Part shown: positions 7,615 to 15,861 of the stretch, one piece after another
Numbering within the stretch: the stretch's first letter is position 1
Layout: the number at the start of each line of letters is the position of its first letter
Source: Akkermansiaceae bacterium UBA2367
Lineage (GTDB): Bacteria > Verrucomicrobiota > Verrucomicrobiia > Verrucomicrobiales > DEV007
NCBI GenBank assembly: GCA_002344525.1
Contig: DDTJ01000073.1
Location: 2,181-66,180 of the forward strand
DNA length: 64,000 bases
Direction of reading: 5' to 3'
The notes under the pieces: generated by a model
Seen by the model: the letters and a program-made list of their open reading frames with translations, nothing else
Databases searched by the model: none
Told to the model about the DNA's origin: nothing
Position numbers and translations under genes: made by a program

Positions 7615-9950
7615 GACGCACGTTTTTCGCCGCCGCAGCCGTCGGATTCGCCACTGCGGCGCTCTGCCAGGACGCCGCCCCGCTCCCCGGCACCGCGCCG
7701 CTCGACTGGACCGAGGAGGACCCCTCCGTCCGCATCATGGACGGCGCCCATGCCTTCATCGACCGGAAGATCGCCGAGGCCGCGACGAAAACGCCCCGGC
7801 TCCCCCTCGACGAGGCGGCGCGGAAGGAATTCGTCGCGAACTCCCGCGAGGCCCTCGCGGGGAAGCTCGGCGTCGTCGAGGAACGGCTCCCCCCGTCTCT
7901 CGAATTCGTCTCTGTCGACCCTGTTAACTTCGAGGGCGAACCCGGCACGTCCCTCGTCGCGGAGGGCCCCGGCTTCCGCGTCCACCAGGTGCGCTGGCCC
8001 GTCCTGCCGGGATACACCGCCGAGGGGCTCTACGTGAACCCGATCCCGCTGGAGGACGGGGTCGCCTCCCCTCCCCTGATGGTCCTGATGCCCGACGCCG
8101 GCGAGACGCCCGAGGAGGTCCTCGGCCTGTCGCCCCGCCTCGAAGCGAAGGAGCGGATCGGTCTGCGCTTCGCGATGGCGGGCTTCCGCCTCCTCATCCC
8201 CGCCCCGCTCGACCGGGGGACGTTTGGCGGTTTGTCAGGAAACGAGGAGGCCGTCCTCAAAACGAAGCAGAGCCACCGCGAATGGATCTACCGCCAAGCC
8301 TTCCAGATGGGGCGACATCCCCTCGGCTACGACGTGCAGACGATCCTCGCGGCGGTGGACTGGTTCGAAAGGGCCTTCCCCGGCGACCGGGTGGCAGCGG
8401 CCGGCTACGGCGAGGGAGGCCGCGCCGCCCTCTACGCCGCCGCCCTCGATCCCCGCGTCGGCCGCGCCTTCGTCAGCGGGGCCTTCGCCCCTCGCGACGC
8501 GGCTTGGGCCGAACCCATCGACCGCAACATCTTCGGCCTCCTCCCCGACCACGGCGACGCCTCCGTCGCCGCCCTGATCGCCCCGCGCGTCCTCCTCGTC
8601 GAGCACACCCGCTTCCCCGAGGTGAAGGACCAGAAAGGTGATCTCACGACCCCGCCCTTCGCCGAGGTGGAGCGCGAATGGCAGAGCATCGCCACGGTGA
8701 TGAACGCCTTCTCCGCGCCGCCCTCCTTTTTCCTGACGGAGGCCCACGACGGCGCTCGCGGCGACTACCCCTCGGTCGCGGGCTTCCTCCAAGCCATCGG
8801 TCGCGAACCGGACATCGAGCGCACCCCGCCCCTCGCCCTCGTCCTCGAAAAACGCCAGGCCTTCGATCCCGCGTCACGCCACCGACGCATCCTCCTCGGC
8901 TTGCAAGAGCACGTCCAAAGCCTCGTCGACGCCTCCGACCGGACGCGCGAGGAGTCCTTCCTCTTCGCCGCCGAACCGGGTCTGCGACCGGGAGGCTGGT
9001 CCGTGGAAAAGGAGCATCCCGTCCTCGGCCCGGCGAATTTCATCGTCCGCAGCGAGGAATGGCGGACCCGTTTCGAGGAGGAATTCCTCGGCGCCTTCGA
9101 CGAGGAGCCGCTCCCGCCGAATCCGCGCACGAGAAAACTGAAGGAGACGGAGGCCTGGACGATGTGGGAGGTCGGCCTCGACGTCCATCCCGGTTTCGAG
9201 ACTTGGGGCGTGCTGCTCCTGCCGAAGGGGCTGAAACCCGGCGAGCGCCGCCCTGTCGTCGTCTGCCAGCACGGACGCAACGGAGTCCCCCGCGACTGCG
9301 TCGATGCGGGCAAGCCCGCCTACAACGACTTCGCCGCCCGCCTCGCCGAGCGCGGCTACGTCACCTTCGCCCCGCACAACCTCTACCGGGGCGAGGACCG
9401 CTACCGCTGGCTCGACCGCAAGGCGAACCTCGTCGGCGGCACCCTCTTCACCTTCATCGTCTCCTCGCACCGCCAGTGCCTCGCTTGGCTGAAATCCCTG
9501 CCCGAAGTCGATCCGCAGCGCATCGCCTTCTACGGGCTGAGCTACGGCGGCGAGACGGCGGTGCGCGTGCCGGCGGTGATCCCCGACTATTGCCTCTCGA
9601 TCTGCTCGGGCGACTTCAACCAATGGACCCGCAAAGTCGCCGACCCCGATTTTCCCGGCAGCTTCATGAAGAGCGTCGAGTGGGAGATGCCCTACTGGAA
9701 CCTCGGCAGCGCCTACGACTACAGCGAGATGGCGGCCCTGATCTTTCCGCGCCCTTTCTTCGTCGAGCGCGGGCACCACGACCGCGTCTCCACCGACGCC
9801 TGGGTGGCGCACGAGTATGCGAAAGTGCGCCACCTCTACGCCCGCTTCGGCCTCGCCGACCGCACCGGGATCGAGTTCTTCCACGGCGGGCATTCGATCC
9901 ACGGCGTGGGGACTTTCGAGTTTCTGGAGAGGCACCTCGGGAAGCCGTAG
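7611..9950 (+). CDS. Secreted two-lobed alpha/beta hydrolase (dienelactone hydrolase/esterase type)
   Basis: A 779-residue secreted protein with a signal peptide of about 19 residues ending before QDAAPLP. It appears to contain two alpha/beta-hydrolase lobes. The C-terminal lobe looks active: HGRNG oxyanion region, nucleophile elbow GLSYGGE near residue 641, Asp in GHHDRVS near 721, and His in HGGHSIHG near 758. The N-terminal lobe has the equivalent elbow as GYGEGG near residue 264, where Glu replaces the nucleophilic Ser, so it is probably structural. It overlaps the upstream DUF4403-like gene by four bases. The substrate is unknown; polysaccharide ester removal is a guess from the secreted hydrolases nearby. 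Confidence 0.72.
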   Translation: MRRTFFAAAAVGFATAALCQDAAPLPGTAPLDWTEEDPSVRIMDGAHAFIDRKIAEAATKTPRLPLDEAARKEFVANSREALAGKLGVVEERLPPSLEFVSVDPVNFEGEPGTSLVAEGPGFRVHQVRWPVLPGYTAEGLYVNPIPLEDGVASPPLMVLMPDAGETPEEVLGLSPRLEAKERIGLRFAMAGFRLLIPAPLDRGTFGGLSGNEEAVLKTKQSHREWIYRQAFQMGRHPLGYDVQTILAAVDWFERAFPGDRVAAAGYGEGGRAALYAAALDPRVGRAFVSGAFAPRDAAWAEPIDRNIFGLLPDHGDASVAALIAPRVLLVEHTRFPEVKDQKGDLTTPPFAEVEREWQSIATVMNAFSAPPSFFLTEAHDGARGDYPSVAGFLQAIGREPDIERTPPLALVLEKRQAFDPASRHRRILLGLQEHVQSLVDASDRTREESFLFAAEPGLRPGGWSVEKEHPVLGPANFIVRSEEWRTRFEEEFLGAFDEEPLPPNPRTRKLKETEAWTMWEVGLDVHPGFETWGVLLLPKGLKPGERRPVVVCQHGRNGVPRDCVDAGKPAYNDFAARLAERGYVTFAPHNLYRGEDRYRWLDRKANLVGGTLFTFIVSSHRQCLAWLKSLPEVDPQRIAFYGLSYGGETAVRVPAVIPDYCLSICSGDFNQWTRKVADPDFPGSFMKSVEWEMPYWNLGSAYDYSEMAALIFPRPFFVERGHHDRVSTDAWVAHEYAKVRHLYARFGLADRTGIEFFHGGHSIHGVGTFEFLERHLGKP

Positions 9951-9962
9951 GGTGGCCTACGG
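9945..9962. repeat. Short hairpin spanning the hydrolase stop codon
   Basis: CCGTAGG at 9945-9951 pairs with CCTACGG at 9956-9962 across a four-base loop. The TAG stop of the upstream gene lies inside the left arm. The right arm is the beginning of the tandem repeat array that follows. Confidence 0.7.
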
Positions 9963-10010
9963 AAGACGCGGAAGACGCGGAAGACGCGGAAGACGCGGAA
10001 GACACGGAAA
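9961..10010. repeat. Tandem array of a 9-bp unit (GGAAGACGC x5)
   Basis: Five head-to-tail copies of GGAAGACGC (the last as GGAAGACAC) are followed by GGAAAAGG. The flanking word GGCCTACGGAAGACGCGG recurs in reverse orientation at 3-24 and 10945-10965, so the array is the expanded form of a dispersed extragenic repeat. No spacers are present, so it is not a CRISPR. Confidence 0.9.
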
Positions 10011-10111
10011 AGGATTGGAGCGCTCAAACGGTTTTCTTTCCTGTTTTCCGTGAGGAGGTTTTTGCGCCAGTTCGTCTTGCCCTCCGTCTCCCGATCTGTC
10101 TATGATCGGGC

Positions 10112-10933
10112 ATGATTCGTCGATCTTGGAGAAAGGCGCTCGTTTTCGCGGCATTCGGCATCTTGCTCGCAACGACCGCCTGGGTCGTTGACCATCTCCA
10201 AAAACAGGCACGCCCCGATGAGGAGGTCGTCCTGTGGTCGGACCTCCGGAACAGACCGGATTCCGAAATCGGGATTCTCCAGAGCGACCTGAAACTGGCG
10301 GACCTCGACGAAGTGGTCTTCAAGGAGACGCCTTTCTCGGAATGCCTCGCACAGCTTCAGCGAATGATCGTGGACGAGCATCCCCACATCGCACCGATCA
10401 CGTTCCAAATCGAGGAGGAGGTTTCGCCAACGTCTCCCATCACCCTCCATCTCCGCGAAGTGCCCGCGTTGGAGGCATTGCAATACCTTGGAGGGCTCAA
10501 TTCCGCCAGATACGATCTGGAGCTTGGTCGGACCGTCGTTTTCGACGTCGGCTATCTGGACAGAGAACGGTTCCGGGAGGAAGGGTGGTTTCGTATTCCT
10601 CCCGGTTTTTTTGAGGGCATCGATCCATCAGCGGAAACAGCCAATGTGCGCGACCAACTGCAACGACTCGGCATCGCGCTCGAAAGCGGCGAAGTCTCCA
10701 TCTACTACCCGAAACGGGGGCTGCTTTGGGCCTCGGCGGACGTGGACAATATGGAGGAGATCGACTTTCTTGCTTCCAGCATCTTCTACGATCCCGAACC
10801 GCCTTGGAACGACCGACTCATGGAATGGCGGTATCGCCAGACCTCACGGCTCCGCCCCGCAGCCCCTGCGGCCCCCGTTCCTCCCGGTCCAGCCAGCGGC
10901 CAAGGCTTGCCCGACCCGTTTGGTGTCCCATAA
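10112..10933 (+). CDS. Hypothetical membrane-anchored protein with a secretin N0/STN-like stretch
   Basis: A 273-residue protein with one N-terminal membrane or signal segment at about residues 8-25 and a proline-rich C-terminal tail. A central stretch, ITLHLREVPALEALQYLGGL near residues 110-130, resembles the short beta-alpha-beta STN/secretin-N domains of secretins and TonB receptors, followed by a strand pair around RTVVFDVGYL. No pore-forming domain follows, so it is not a secretin. The function is unknown. It lies alone between repeat sequences, and a copy of the GGCCTACGG-type repeat begins 12 nt after its stop. Confidence 0.6.
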   Translation: MIRRSWRKALVFAAFGILLATTAWVVDHLQKQARPDEEVVLWSDLRNRPDSEIGILQSDLKLADLDEVVFKETPFSECLAQLQRMIVDEHPHIAPITFQIEEEVSPTSPITLHLREVPALEALQYLGGLNSARYDLELGRTVVFDVGYLDRERFREEGWFRIPPGFFEGIDPSAETANVRDQLQRLGIALESGEVSIYYPKRGLLWASADVDNMEEIDFLASSIFYDPEPPWNDRLMEWRYRQTSRLRPAAPAAPVPPGPASGQGLPDPFGVP

Positions 10934-10944
10934 CGAAATTCCCC

Positions 10945-10965
10945 TTTCCGCGTCTTCCGTAGGCC
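10945..10965. repeat. Dispersed extragenic repeat copy (reverse of the 9954 copy)
   Basis: TTTCCGCGTCTTCCGTAGG plus CC matches bases 4-24 of the window exactly and is the reverse complement of the junction at 9954-9974. All three copies lie in non-coding gaps next to gene ends. Confidence 0.85.
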
Positions 10966-11045
10966 CCCTTCCCCGTCCCTGTCCCCCCGCATTCACGTCC
11001 GTTTGCCCCGCGACGATCCGGGCCTTATCGTTCCTCCTCCCCCCG

Positions 11046-12263
11046 ATGATCCAGCGGTCCATCCCCATCGCCTACTCCCATCGCGTCGCCTTCACTCACG
11101 GGGCCTTCGACGCGAAGAACCACACCTTGCGCGACCTCGTCGCGGAAGGATGCGCCCTCGACGGGGCGGCGAAAGTGCTCGTCCTCCTCGACGCGGGCGT
11201 GGCCGAGGCCGACCCGAGGCTGGCCGGGCGCATCCAGCAGTATTTCGCGGCCCACGCCGACACCCTGAACCTCGTCGCCGATCCCCTCCTGCTCCCCGGC
11301 GGCGAAGGCTGCAAGAACGACTGGCCCCTCGTCGAGCGCATCTGGAAGGCGGTCGAGTTTTTCAAAATCTGCCGCCACTCCTACATCATCGCCATCGGCG
11401 GAGGGGCCTTCCTCGACCTCGCCGGCTTCGGCGCAGCCACGGCGCACCGGGGCATCCGCCTCATCCGCATGCCCACCACGACCCTGAGCCAAGGCGACGG
11501 CGGAGTCGGGGTGAAGAACGGGGTCAACCACTTCGGCAAAAAGAACTGGGTCGGCACCTTCTCCGTACCCTGCGCCGTGGTCAACGACCTCGACTTCCTC
11601 GCCACCCTACCGCCCCGCGCCTGCCGCGACGGCCTCATCGAGGCGATCAAGGTCTCGCTGATCCGCGACCGGGCCTTCTACGAATTCCTCCTCGCGAACG
11701 GCCCCGCCCTCGGCCACCTCGAAAAGCGGCCGCTGGAGACAGCGATCCGGCGCAGCGCGGAGAACCACGTCGACCACATCGCCACCAGCGGCGACCCCTT
11801 CGAACACGGCTCGGCGAGGCCCCTCGACTTCGGGCACTGGGCCGCCCACAAGCTGGAGCAGATCTCAGATTTCTCGGTGAGCCACGGCGAGGCCGTCGCC
11901 ATCGGCATGGCCGTGGACCTGCTCTATTCGGTGGAGACCGGCCTGCTCCCCCGCGCCACGGCGGAGGAGATCCTCGCCCTGATCGAGACGGTCGGCTTCG
12001 AACTCTGGTCCGACGAACTCGACCGCGAGGAGCGGGGCCGCCCCGTCGTCCTCGCGGGCTTGGAGGAATTCCGCGAGCATCTCGGGGGGCGGCTCACCAT
12101 CACCCTCATCCCCGCCATCGGCAGGAAAGTCGAGGTCCACGAGATGGACGAGCGAGCCATCCTCGCCGCCCTCGCCGAGTTGAAGCGGAGGGCGCGGAAG
12201 CCTGTAGCCAGCCTCACTGAGGCCGGATCGGGTGGCCAAACGACGCTCGACCGAGGTCAGTGA
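11046..12263 (+). CDS. 3-Dehydroquinate synthase homologue, EboD-like
   Basis: Sugar-phosphate cyclase of the dehydroquinate synthase fold, NAD+- and metal-dependent. NAD-binding GGGAFLDLAGF lies near residue 118 and PTTTLSQGDGGVGVKNG near 140-157; metal ligands are Glu in GLIEAIKV near 202 and His in DFGHWAAHK and in SHGEAVAIG. Several blocks, such as GGEGCKND, ATAHRGIRLIR and FGKKNWVGTF, are closer to the EboD branch than to classical AroB. None of the other ebo genes is adjacent, so it may instead be the AroB of this organism. The last 15 or so residues run through an extragenic repeat, and the stop codon lies in the loop of a hairpin. Confidence 0.85.
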   Translation: MIQRSIPIAYSHRVAFTHGAFDAKNHTLRDLVAEGCALDGAAKVLVLLDAGVAEADPRLAGRIQQYFAAHADTLNLVADPLLLPGGEGCKNDWPLVERIWKAVEFFKICRHSYIIAIGGGAFLDLAGFGAATAHRGIRLIRMPTTTLSQGDGGVGVKNGVNHFGKKNWVGTFSVPCAVVNDLDFLATLPPRACRDGLIEAIKVSLIRDRAFYEFLLANGPALGHLEKRPLETAIRRSAENHVDHIATSGDPFEHGSARPLDFGHWAAHKLEQISDFSVSHGEAVAIGMAVDLLYSVETGLLPRATAEEILALIETVGFELWSDELDREERGRPVVLAGLEEFREHLGGRLTITLIPAIGRKVEVHEMDERAILAALAELKRRARKPVASLTEAGSGGQTTLDRGQ

Positions 12264-12269
12264 CCTCGG
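12202..12269. repeat. Pair of palindromic repeat hairpins at the end of the dehydroquinate synthase gene
   Basis: GCCTC-ACT-GAGGC at 12211-12223 and CCGAGGTC-AGT-GACCTCGG at 12251-12269 each form a short perfect stem with a three-base loop. They lie in a block starting CTGTAGCC, a style of extragenic repeat common in PVC genomes. The upstream gene reads into the block and terminates at 12261-12263, in the second loop. Confidence 0.75.
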
Positions 12270-12567
12270 CCACAGATCCCGCCCCGAAGGCCGCGTCGGC
12301 GCTGTAGCTGGAGACATCGAACGCGGACCGGGCGTCCCCCGAATGCCCCGAATGCGCCCCCGCCCGCCGAATTCCGCGTCCCTCACGCGATTTTCCTTGG
12401 AATTTGGTTGGTTTTTCTTAAAAAATGAGGAATCCTACCGATGGTCCTTTCCCCGGCCACTCCATGTTCACTCCTTGGCGATTCGATTCTGACCCCGGTC
12501 ACGCGTTTTCCCCCGGACGAAAGCAGAGGCGCTCGGAACCCTCGGGCCCCCAACTGGTTAAGAATCG
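12270..12567. other. Intergenic region before the RRM gene
   Basis: About 300 nt without a supported gene. The left part carries repeat-like sequence (a second CTGTAGCTGGAGACATC word near 12303). The middle is AT-rich around 12398-12440 with runs of T and A, the most likely place for the promoter of the RNA-binding protein. No confident -35/-10 pair or riboswitch was identified. Confidence 0.5.
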
Positions 12568-13113
12568 ATGAAATTGTATATTGGAAACCTGTCCTACGAC
12601 ACCTCTGAGGCTGAACTGCGTGAATTCCTCAGTCCCTTCGAACCCATCCTCGATCTGCATCTGCCGATCGACCGCGACAGCGGACGCCCGCGCGGCTTCG
12701 CCTTCGTGACGCTCTCCAGCCGCGATGCCGGCGAGGCAGCCATCGCCCAACTCGACGGCGCCGAACTCGGCGGTCGCAACCTGAAGGTACGGGAGGCCGA
12801 AGAACGCCGTGGTCCCGGAGGGGGCGGCGGAGGTGGCTACGGTGGCGGTGGGGGAGGCGGCGGACGCCCCCCGCGCGGCGGTGGCTACGGCGGAGGCGGG
12901 GGAGGCGGCGGCTACGAACGTCGCGGCGGTGGAGGTGGTGGTGGCGGCGGTCGCCATCGTGGAGGCGAGCGCGGCGACTACCGTGGCGAACGCGGCGACC
13001 GGGAATACCGGGGCGGTGGTGGTAGCGGCGGCGGCGGCCGGGAATACCGGGAGCCGCGCGGTGATCGCGACGACTACGGCGGCGGCGGTGGCAAACGCTA
13101 TCGCAGCCTCTGA
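12568..13113 (+). CDS. Glycine-rich RNA-binding protein (RRM plus RGG tail)
   Basis: A 181-residue RNA chaperone-type protein. Residues 1-78 form one RNA recognition motif with RNP2 as LYIGNL at the extreme N-terminus and RNP1 as RGFAFVTL near residue 45. The remainder is a low-complexity Gly/Arg/Tyr tail with repeated GGGGYGG and RGG/RGE units. Single-RRM glycine-rich proteins of this type occur in cyanobacteria and the PVC group and are often cold-induced; induction here is inference. A clear intrinsic terminator follows 36 nt after the stop. No Shine-Dalgarno sequence is visible before the ATG. Confidence 0.92.
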   Translation: MKLYIGNLSYDTSEAELREFLSPFEPILDLHLPIDRDSGRPRGFAFVTLSSRDAGEAAIAQLDGAELGGRNLKVREAEERRGPGGGGGGGYGGGGGGGGRPPRGGGYGGGGGGGGYERRGGGGGGGGGRHRGGERGDYRGERGDREYRGGGGSGGGGREYREPRGDRDDYGGGGGKRYRSL

Positions 13114-13149
13114 TCCGGCCCCCCGGCCCGCCATCGCTTTGCTTTCTTC

Positions 13150-13182
13150 GCCTGCGGATTCCCCCATCCGCAGGCCCCTTTT
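13150..13182 (+). terminator. Intrinsic terminator of the RRM gene
   Basis: A perfect 10-bp stem, GCCTGCGGAT at 13150-13159 and ATCCGCAGGC at 13166-13175, has a six-base loop and is followed by CCCTTTTCT. It lies between the RRM stop at 13113 and the desaturase start at 13208. Confidence 0.8.
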
Positions 13183-13207
13183 CTCCGTATTCCCCCCATT
13201 CCCTGAT

Positions 13208-14329
13208 ATGATTCCCAAATTCCCCTTGGATCGGGTCAACTGGTTCACCAGTTCCTTTCTTATCGTCACCTTCTTCACCGCCCTGATCGGGGTGCCGATC
13301 TACGTCGCCCACCACGGGCTCGATCTGTTCCAAGTTCTCCTCTTTATCTTCTTTTTCATCGCGACGGGGATGAGCATCACCCTCGGCTACCACCGCCTCT
13401 TCGCCCACAAGGCTTTCCAAGCGGGCCGGGGGGTGAAGCTGACGACCCTGATTTTCGGCGCGGCGGCCTTCGAGGATTCCGCGCTCGACTGGGCCTCGGA
13501 CCACCGCCAGCACCACAAGCACGTCGATCACGAGGACGACGATCCCTACAGCATCTCCCGCGGCTTTTTCTGGGCGCACATGGGCTGGATCTTCTTCAAG
13601 CTCTACCCCCGCCCCCTCGCCAACGTCGCCGATCTGAAAAAAGATCCCCTCGTGATGTGGCAGCACCGCCACCACCGCCCCCTCGGCGTCCTCGCCGGAC
13701 TCGCCCTCCCGGCGGCGATCGGGTGGCTCTACGGCGGCGCGACCTCCGCCCTCGGCGCCTTCCTCATCTCCGGCATCGCCCGCCTCGTCTGCGTGCAACA
13801 TTGCACCTTCTTCATCAACTCCCTCTGCCACACCATCGGGAAGCGGCCCTACGACTCCGGCACGAGCGCCCGCGACAGTTGGCTCATGGCCCTTTTCACC
13901 TTCGGTGAGGGCTACCACAACTACCACCATTCCTTCCAGCACGACTACCGCAACGGGGTCAAGCCTTGGCAGTGGGACCCCACGAAATGGGCCATCTGGA
14001 CCCTCTCGAAGCTCGGCCTCGCCACCGAGCTGCGCCGCGTCCCCGAGGCGAAGATCGTCCTTGCCGAACTGCGCGAGATGAAGGATCGCGCCGAAGCCCA
14101 GATCGAAAACGGCAAGGGCTGGAAAATCCCCAGCCCCAACTTGGAGGAGGCCTACGCCACCCTGCTCGAACTCTCCCAGCAGCTCGCCGAGGGCTATCAC
14201 GAGCTGGAAAAAGCCGTCGGCGACCGCATCAAAGTCTCCAGCGCGGCGCTGAGCCGCTGGCGTCAGTTGGGCGCCGATGTCGGCGATCAGATCCTGCTCC
14301 TCCGCACCCTGCAGCCGGGGCTGGCGTGA
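13208..14329 (+). CDS. Acyl-CoA/fatty-acid desaturase (delta-9 type)
   Basis: Membrane-bound di-iron desaturase that introduces a double bond into fatty acyl chains. The 373-residue protein has hydrophobic segments at about 15-35 and 42-60 and again near 155-185. The three histidine boxes are present: HRLFAH at 62-67, HRQHH near 99 and YHNYHH near 236, with an additional NSLCH segment. The C-terminal 100 residues are helical and charged. The start MIPKFPLD follows the RRM terminator. Membrane fluidity control next to a cold-type RNA chaperone would be coherent, but co-regulation is not shown because a terminator separates them. Confidence 0.9.
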   Translation: MIPKFPLDRVNWFTSSFLIVTFFTALIGVPIYVAHHGLDLFQVLLFIFFFIATGMSITLGYHRLFAHKAFQAGRGVKLTTLIFGAAAFEDSALDWASDHRQHHKHVDHEDDDPYSISRGFFWAHMGWIFFKLYPRPLANVADLKKDPLVMWQHRHHRPLGVLAGLALPAAIGWLYGGATSALGAFLISGIARLVCVQHCTFFINSLCHTIGKRPYDSGTSARDSWLMALFTFGEGYHNYHHSFQHDYRNGVKPWQWDPTKWAIWTLSKLGLATELRRVPEAKIVLAELREMKDRAEAQIENGKGWKIPSPNLEEAYATLLELSQQLAEGYHELEKAVGDRIKVSSAALSRWRQLGADVGDQILLLRTLQPGLA

Positions 14330-14460
14330 AGCCTTTCTCAAGGCGGTCCTGAATTCCGACGAGGCAGGACGACGGGACCGCCGATCCGCGAGGGTCGCGG
14401 CTGGTCCATCGGGACTCGAAAGAGGAATTGAAAAACGAGTTTCTTCGGTTTCGGTATCGT

Positions 14461-14898
14461 ATGAAGAACCTCCCCCGCCTTCTTTTCATCGGTTTCGGAC
14501 TGCTCCTGCTGGCCGGTTTCCTCTCCTCCTGCCATTCCCATGGGCATCCCTCCTACGGATACGGCCATCCGGGTTATTCGAGCGGCTACTACCACACCTA
14601 CCGCTACGTCCAGCCCGCACCCCGCCACCACTATCACCGGGACAGCCACGGGCACCGGAACCACAACCACGGCCGGAACTGGCACCGGGACAACCATGGC
14701 CACAGAAGCGGCCATGGTCAGGGCCACGGGAACAGCCACGGTCATGGCGGTCACGCCCACCGCGACGCCAACTATTCCTCAGGATCTCACTCCGGCCATT
14801 CCGCCCACTCCGGGCATGAATCCCGCGGCGACGCCTACGGCCATCGCCATCACGGTGGCGGAGGCGGGCATTCGGGATACCACCACCGCCGTCGCTGA
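14461..14898 (+). CDS. Histidine-rich small lipoprotein
   Basis: A 145-residue protein with a lipoprotein signal: charged start MKNLPR, hydrophobic core, and lipobox LSSC, giving lipidation at Cys near residue 22. The mature part is extremely rich in His, Gly, Ser, Arg and Tyr, with many HGH, GHGHG and HRH clusters and no predicted globular fold. Such composition suggests metal binding or a surface-exposed disordered layer; neither is shown. The start is chosen because it opens directly into the signal peptide; an upstream in-frame ATG adds a charged extension. It converges with the YggS gene, nine bases away. Confidence 0.68.
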   Translation: MKNLPRLLFIGFGLLLLAGFLSSCHSHGHPSYGYGHPGYSSGYYHTYRYVQPAPRHHYHRDSHGHRNHNHGRNWHRDNHGHRSGHGQGHGNSHGHGGHAHRDANYSSGSHSGHSAHSGHESRGDAYGHRHHGGGGGHSGYHHRRR

Positions 14899-14907
14899 CC
14901 CCACTGT

Positions 14908-15684
14908 TCAGCCGGGAATCAGCCCCGGCCAATAGTGGGCGTCGGAACCCGGACGCCGACCGAAGATACCTTGGCCCACTCGCACGACGGTGGCACCTTC
15001 CTCGATAGCCATTTTATAGTCGCCCGACATGCCCATGGACAGCTCGGGCAGAAGCCCCGCTGGCGTCTGCCCGCTGAGATGATCGCGGAGGGACCGGAGA
15101 CGCTCGAAACAGGGGCGCACCCGGGCGGCGTCCGGCGAAAAAAGGGCCAAGGTCATGAACCCCCGGGGGCGCAGCCTCGGGTAGGCGGGCAGCGCGTCCA
15201 AGAATGCCTCCACCTCGTCCGGGGCCAAGCCGAACTTGGTGGCTTCCCCCGAGGTGTTGACTTGGATCAACACGTCGATCTCCCGGTCCTCGGCGAGGAG
15301 CCGCTCGTGCAGAGCCTTGGCCACGCCCAGACTGTCGAGCGCCTGGAACTCGCTGGCGAAACGGGCGACCTCCTTCGCCTTGTTGCGTTGCAGGTGCCCC
15401 ACCACCGTCCAGCGGATGGCGAGATCCGCCATCGCCTCGGCCTTCGCCTTGGCTTCCTGCACTTTGTTTTCGCCCAACTCGTCCAAGCCCAAGGCATAGG
15501 CGATGCGAAGAACAGGCTCCGGCACCGTCTTCGAAATGGGCAACAAGCGGACCGACCCGGTCGGACGACCCGCACGAGCGCAAGCCGCCTCGATCCTCCC
15601 ACGAACCTCGGCGAGGTTGTCCGCGATGAGGGCCTCGGGGTCGGAGCCGAAACGCTCCCTCAATGAATCGGGATCAATAGCCAT
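14908..15684 (-). CDS. YggS-family PLP-binding protein (PLP homeostasis)
   Basis: Single-domain PLP-binding TIM-barrel protein of the YggS/PLPBP family, which maintains intracellular pyridoxal phosphate balance and has no known catalytic reaction. The 258-residue sequence has the PLP Lys in LLPISKTVP near residue 52, GENKVQEA near 74, HLQRNK near 97, and the C-terminal phosphate-binding block MGMSGDYKMAIEEGAT followed by VRVGQGIFG. The length is slightly above the usual 230 because of an N-terminal extension. Confidence 0.93.
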   Translation of the reverse strand: MAIDPDSLRERFGSDPEALIADNLAEVRGRIEAACARAGRPTGSVRLLPISKTVPEPVLRIAYALGLDELGENKVQEAKAKAEAMADLAIRWTVVGHLQRNKAKEVARFASEFQALDSLGVAKALHERLLAEDREIDVLIQVNTSGEATKFGLAPDEVEAFLDALPAYPRLRPRGFMTLALFSPDAARVRPCFERLRSLRDHLSGQTPAGLLPELSMGMSGDYKMAIEEGATVVRVGQGIFGRRPGSDAHYWPGLIPG

Positions 15685-15766
15685 CCCCTACTGTAGCCAT
15701 CTCCCGGAACAAGGCGAGGGCAGATGCGGGAGGAGGGCCAAGCGGAGCGAAAAGAGCAGCAACCCG

Positions 15767-15819
15767 TTCGGATTTCGAGCTTCGGATTTCGGATTTCGAG
15801 ACTCGACTTTCGACTTTCC
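15767..15819. repeat. Dispersed repeat of the TTCGGATTTCG type
   Basis: Overlapping copies of TTCGGATTTCG and TTCGACTTTC lie in the gap upstream of the VWA gene. The same word family occurs at 26384-26408, 26516-26540 and 55761-55798, always between genes. Confidence 0.7.
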
Positions 15820-15861
15820 CCGCGCCGGAGCCTCTCTACAGTGGAGGGCAGCTTCCCCCCG

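Noticed and set aside
9961..10010. Possible CRISPR array
   Set aside because: The five 9-bp units are contiguous with no unique spacers, and no cas genes are nearby.
12498..13278. Long minus-strand frame covering the RRM gene
   Set aside because: It consists mainly of alanine-rich sequence created by the complement of the Gly-rich tail; the plus-strand RRM with intact RNP motifs and a terminator is the real gene.
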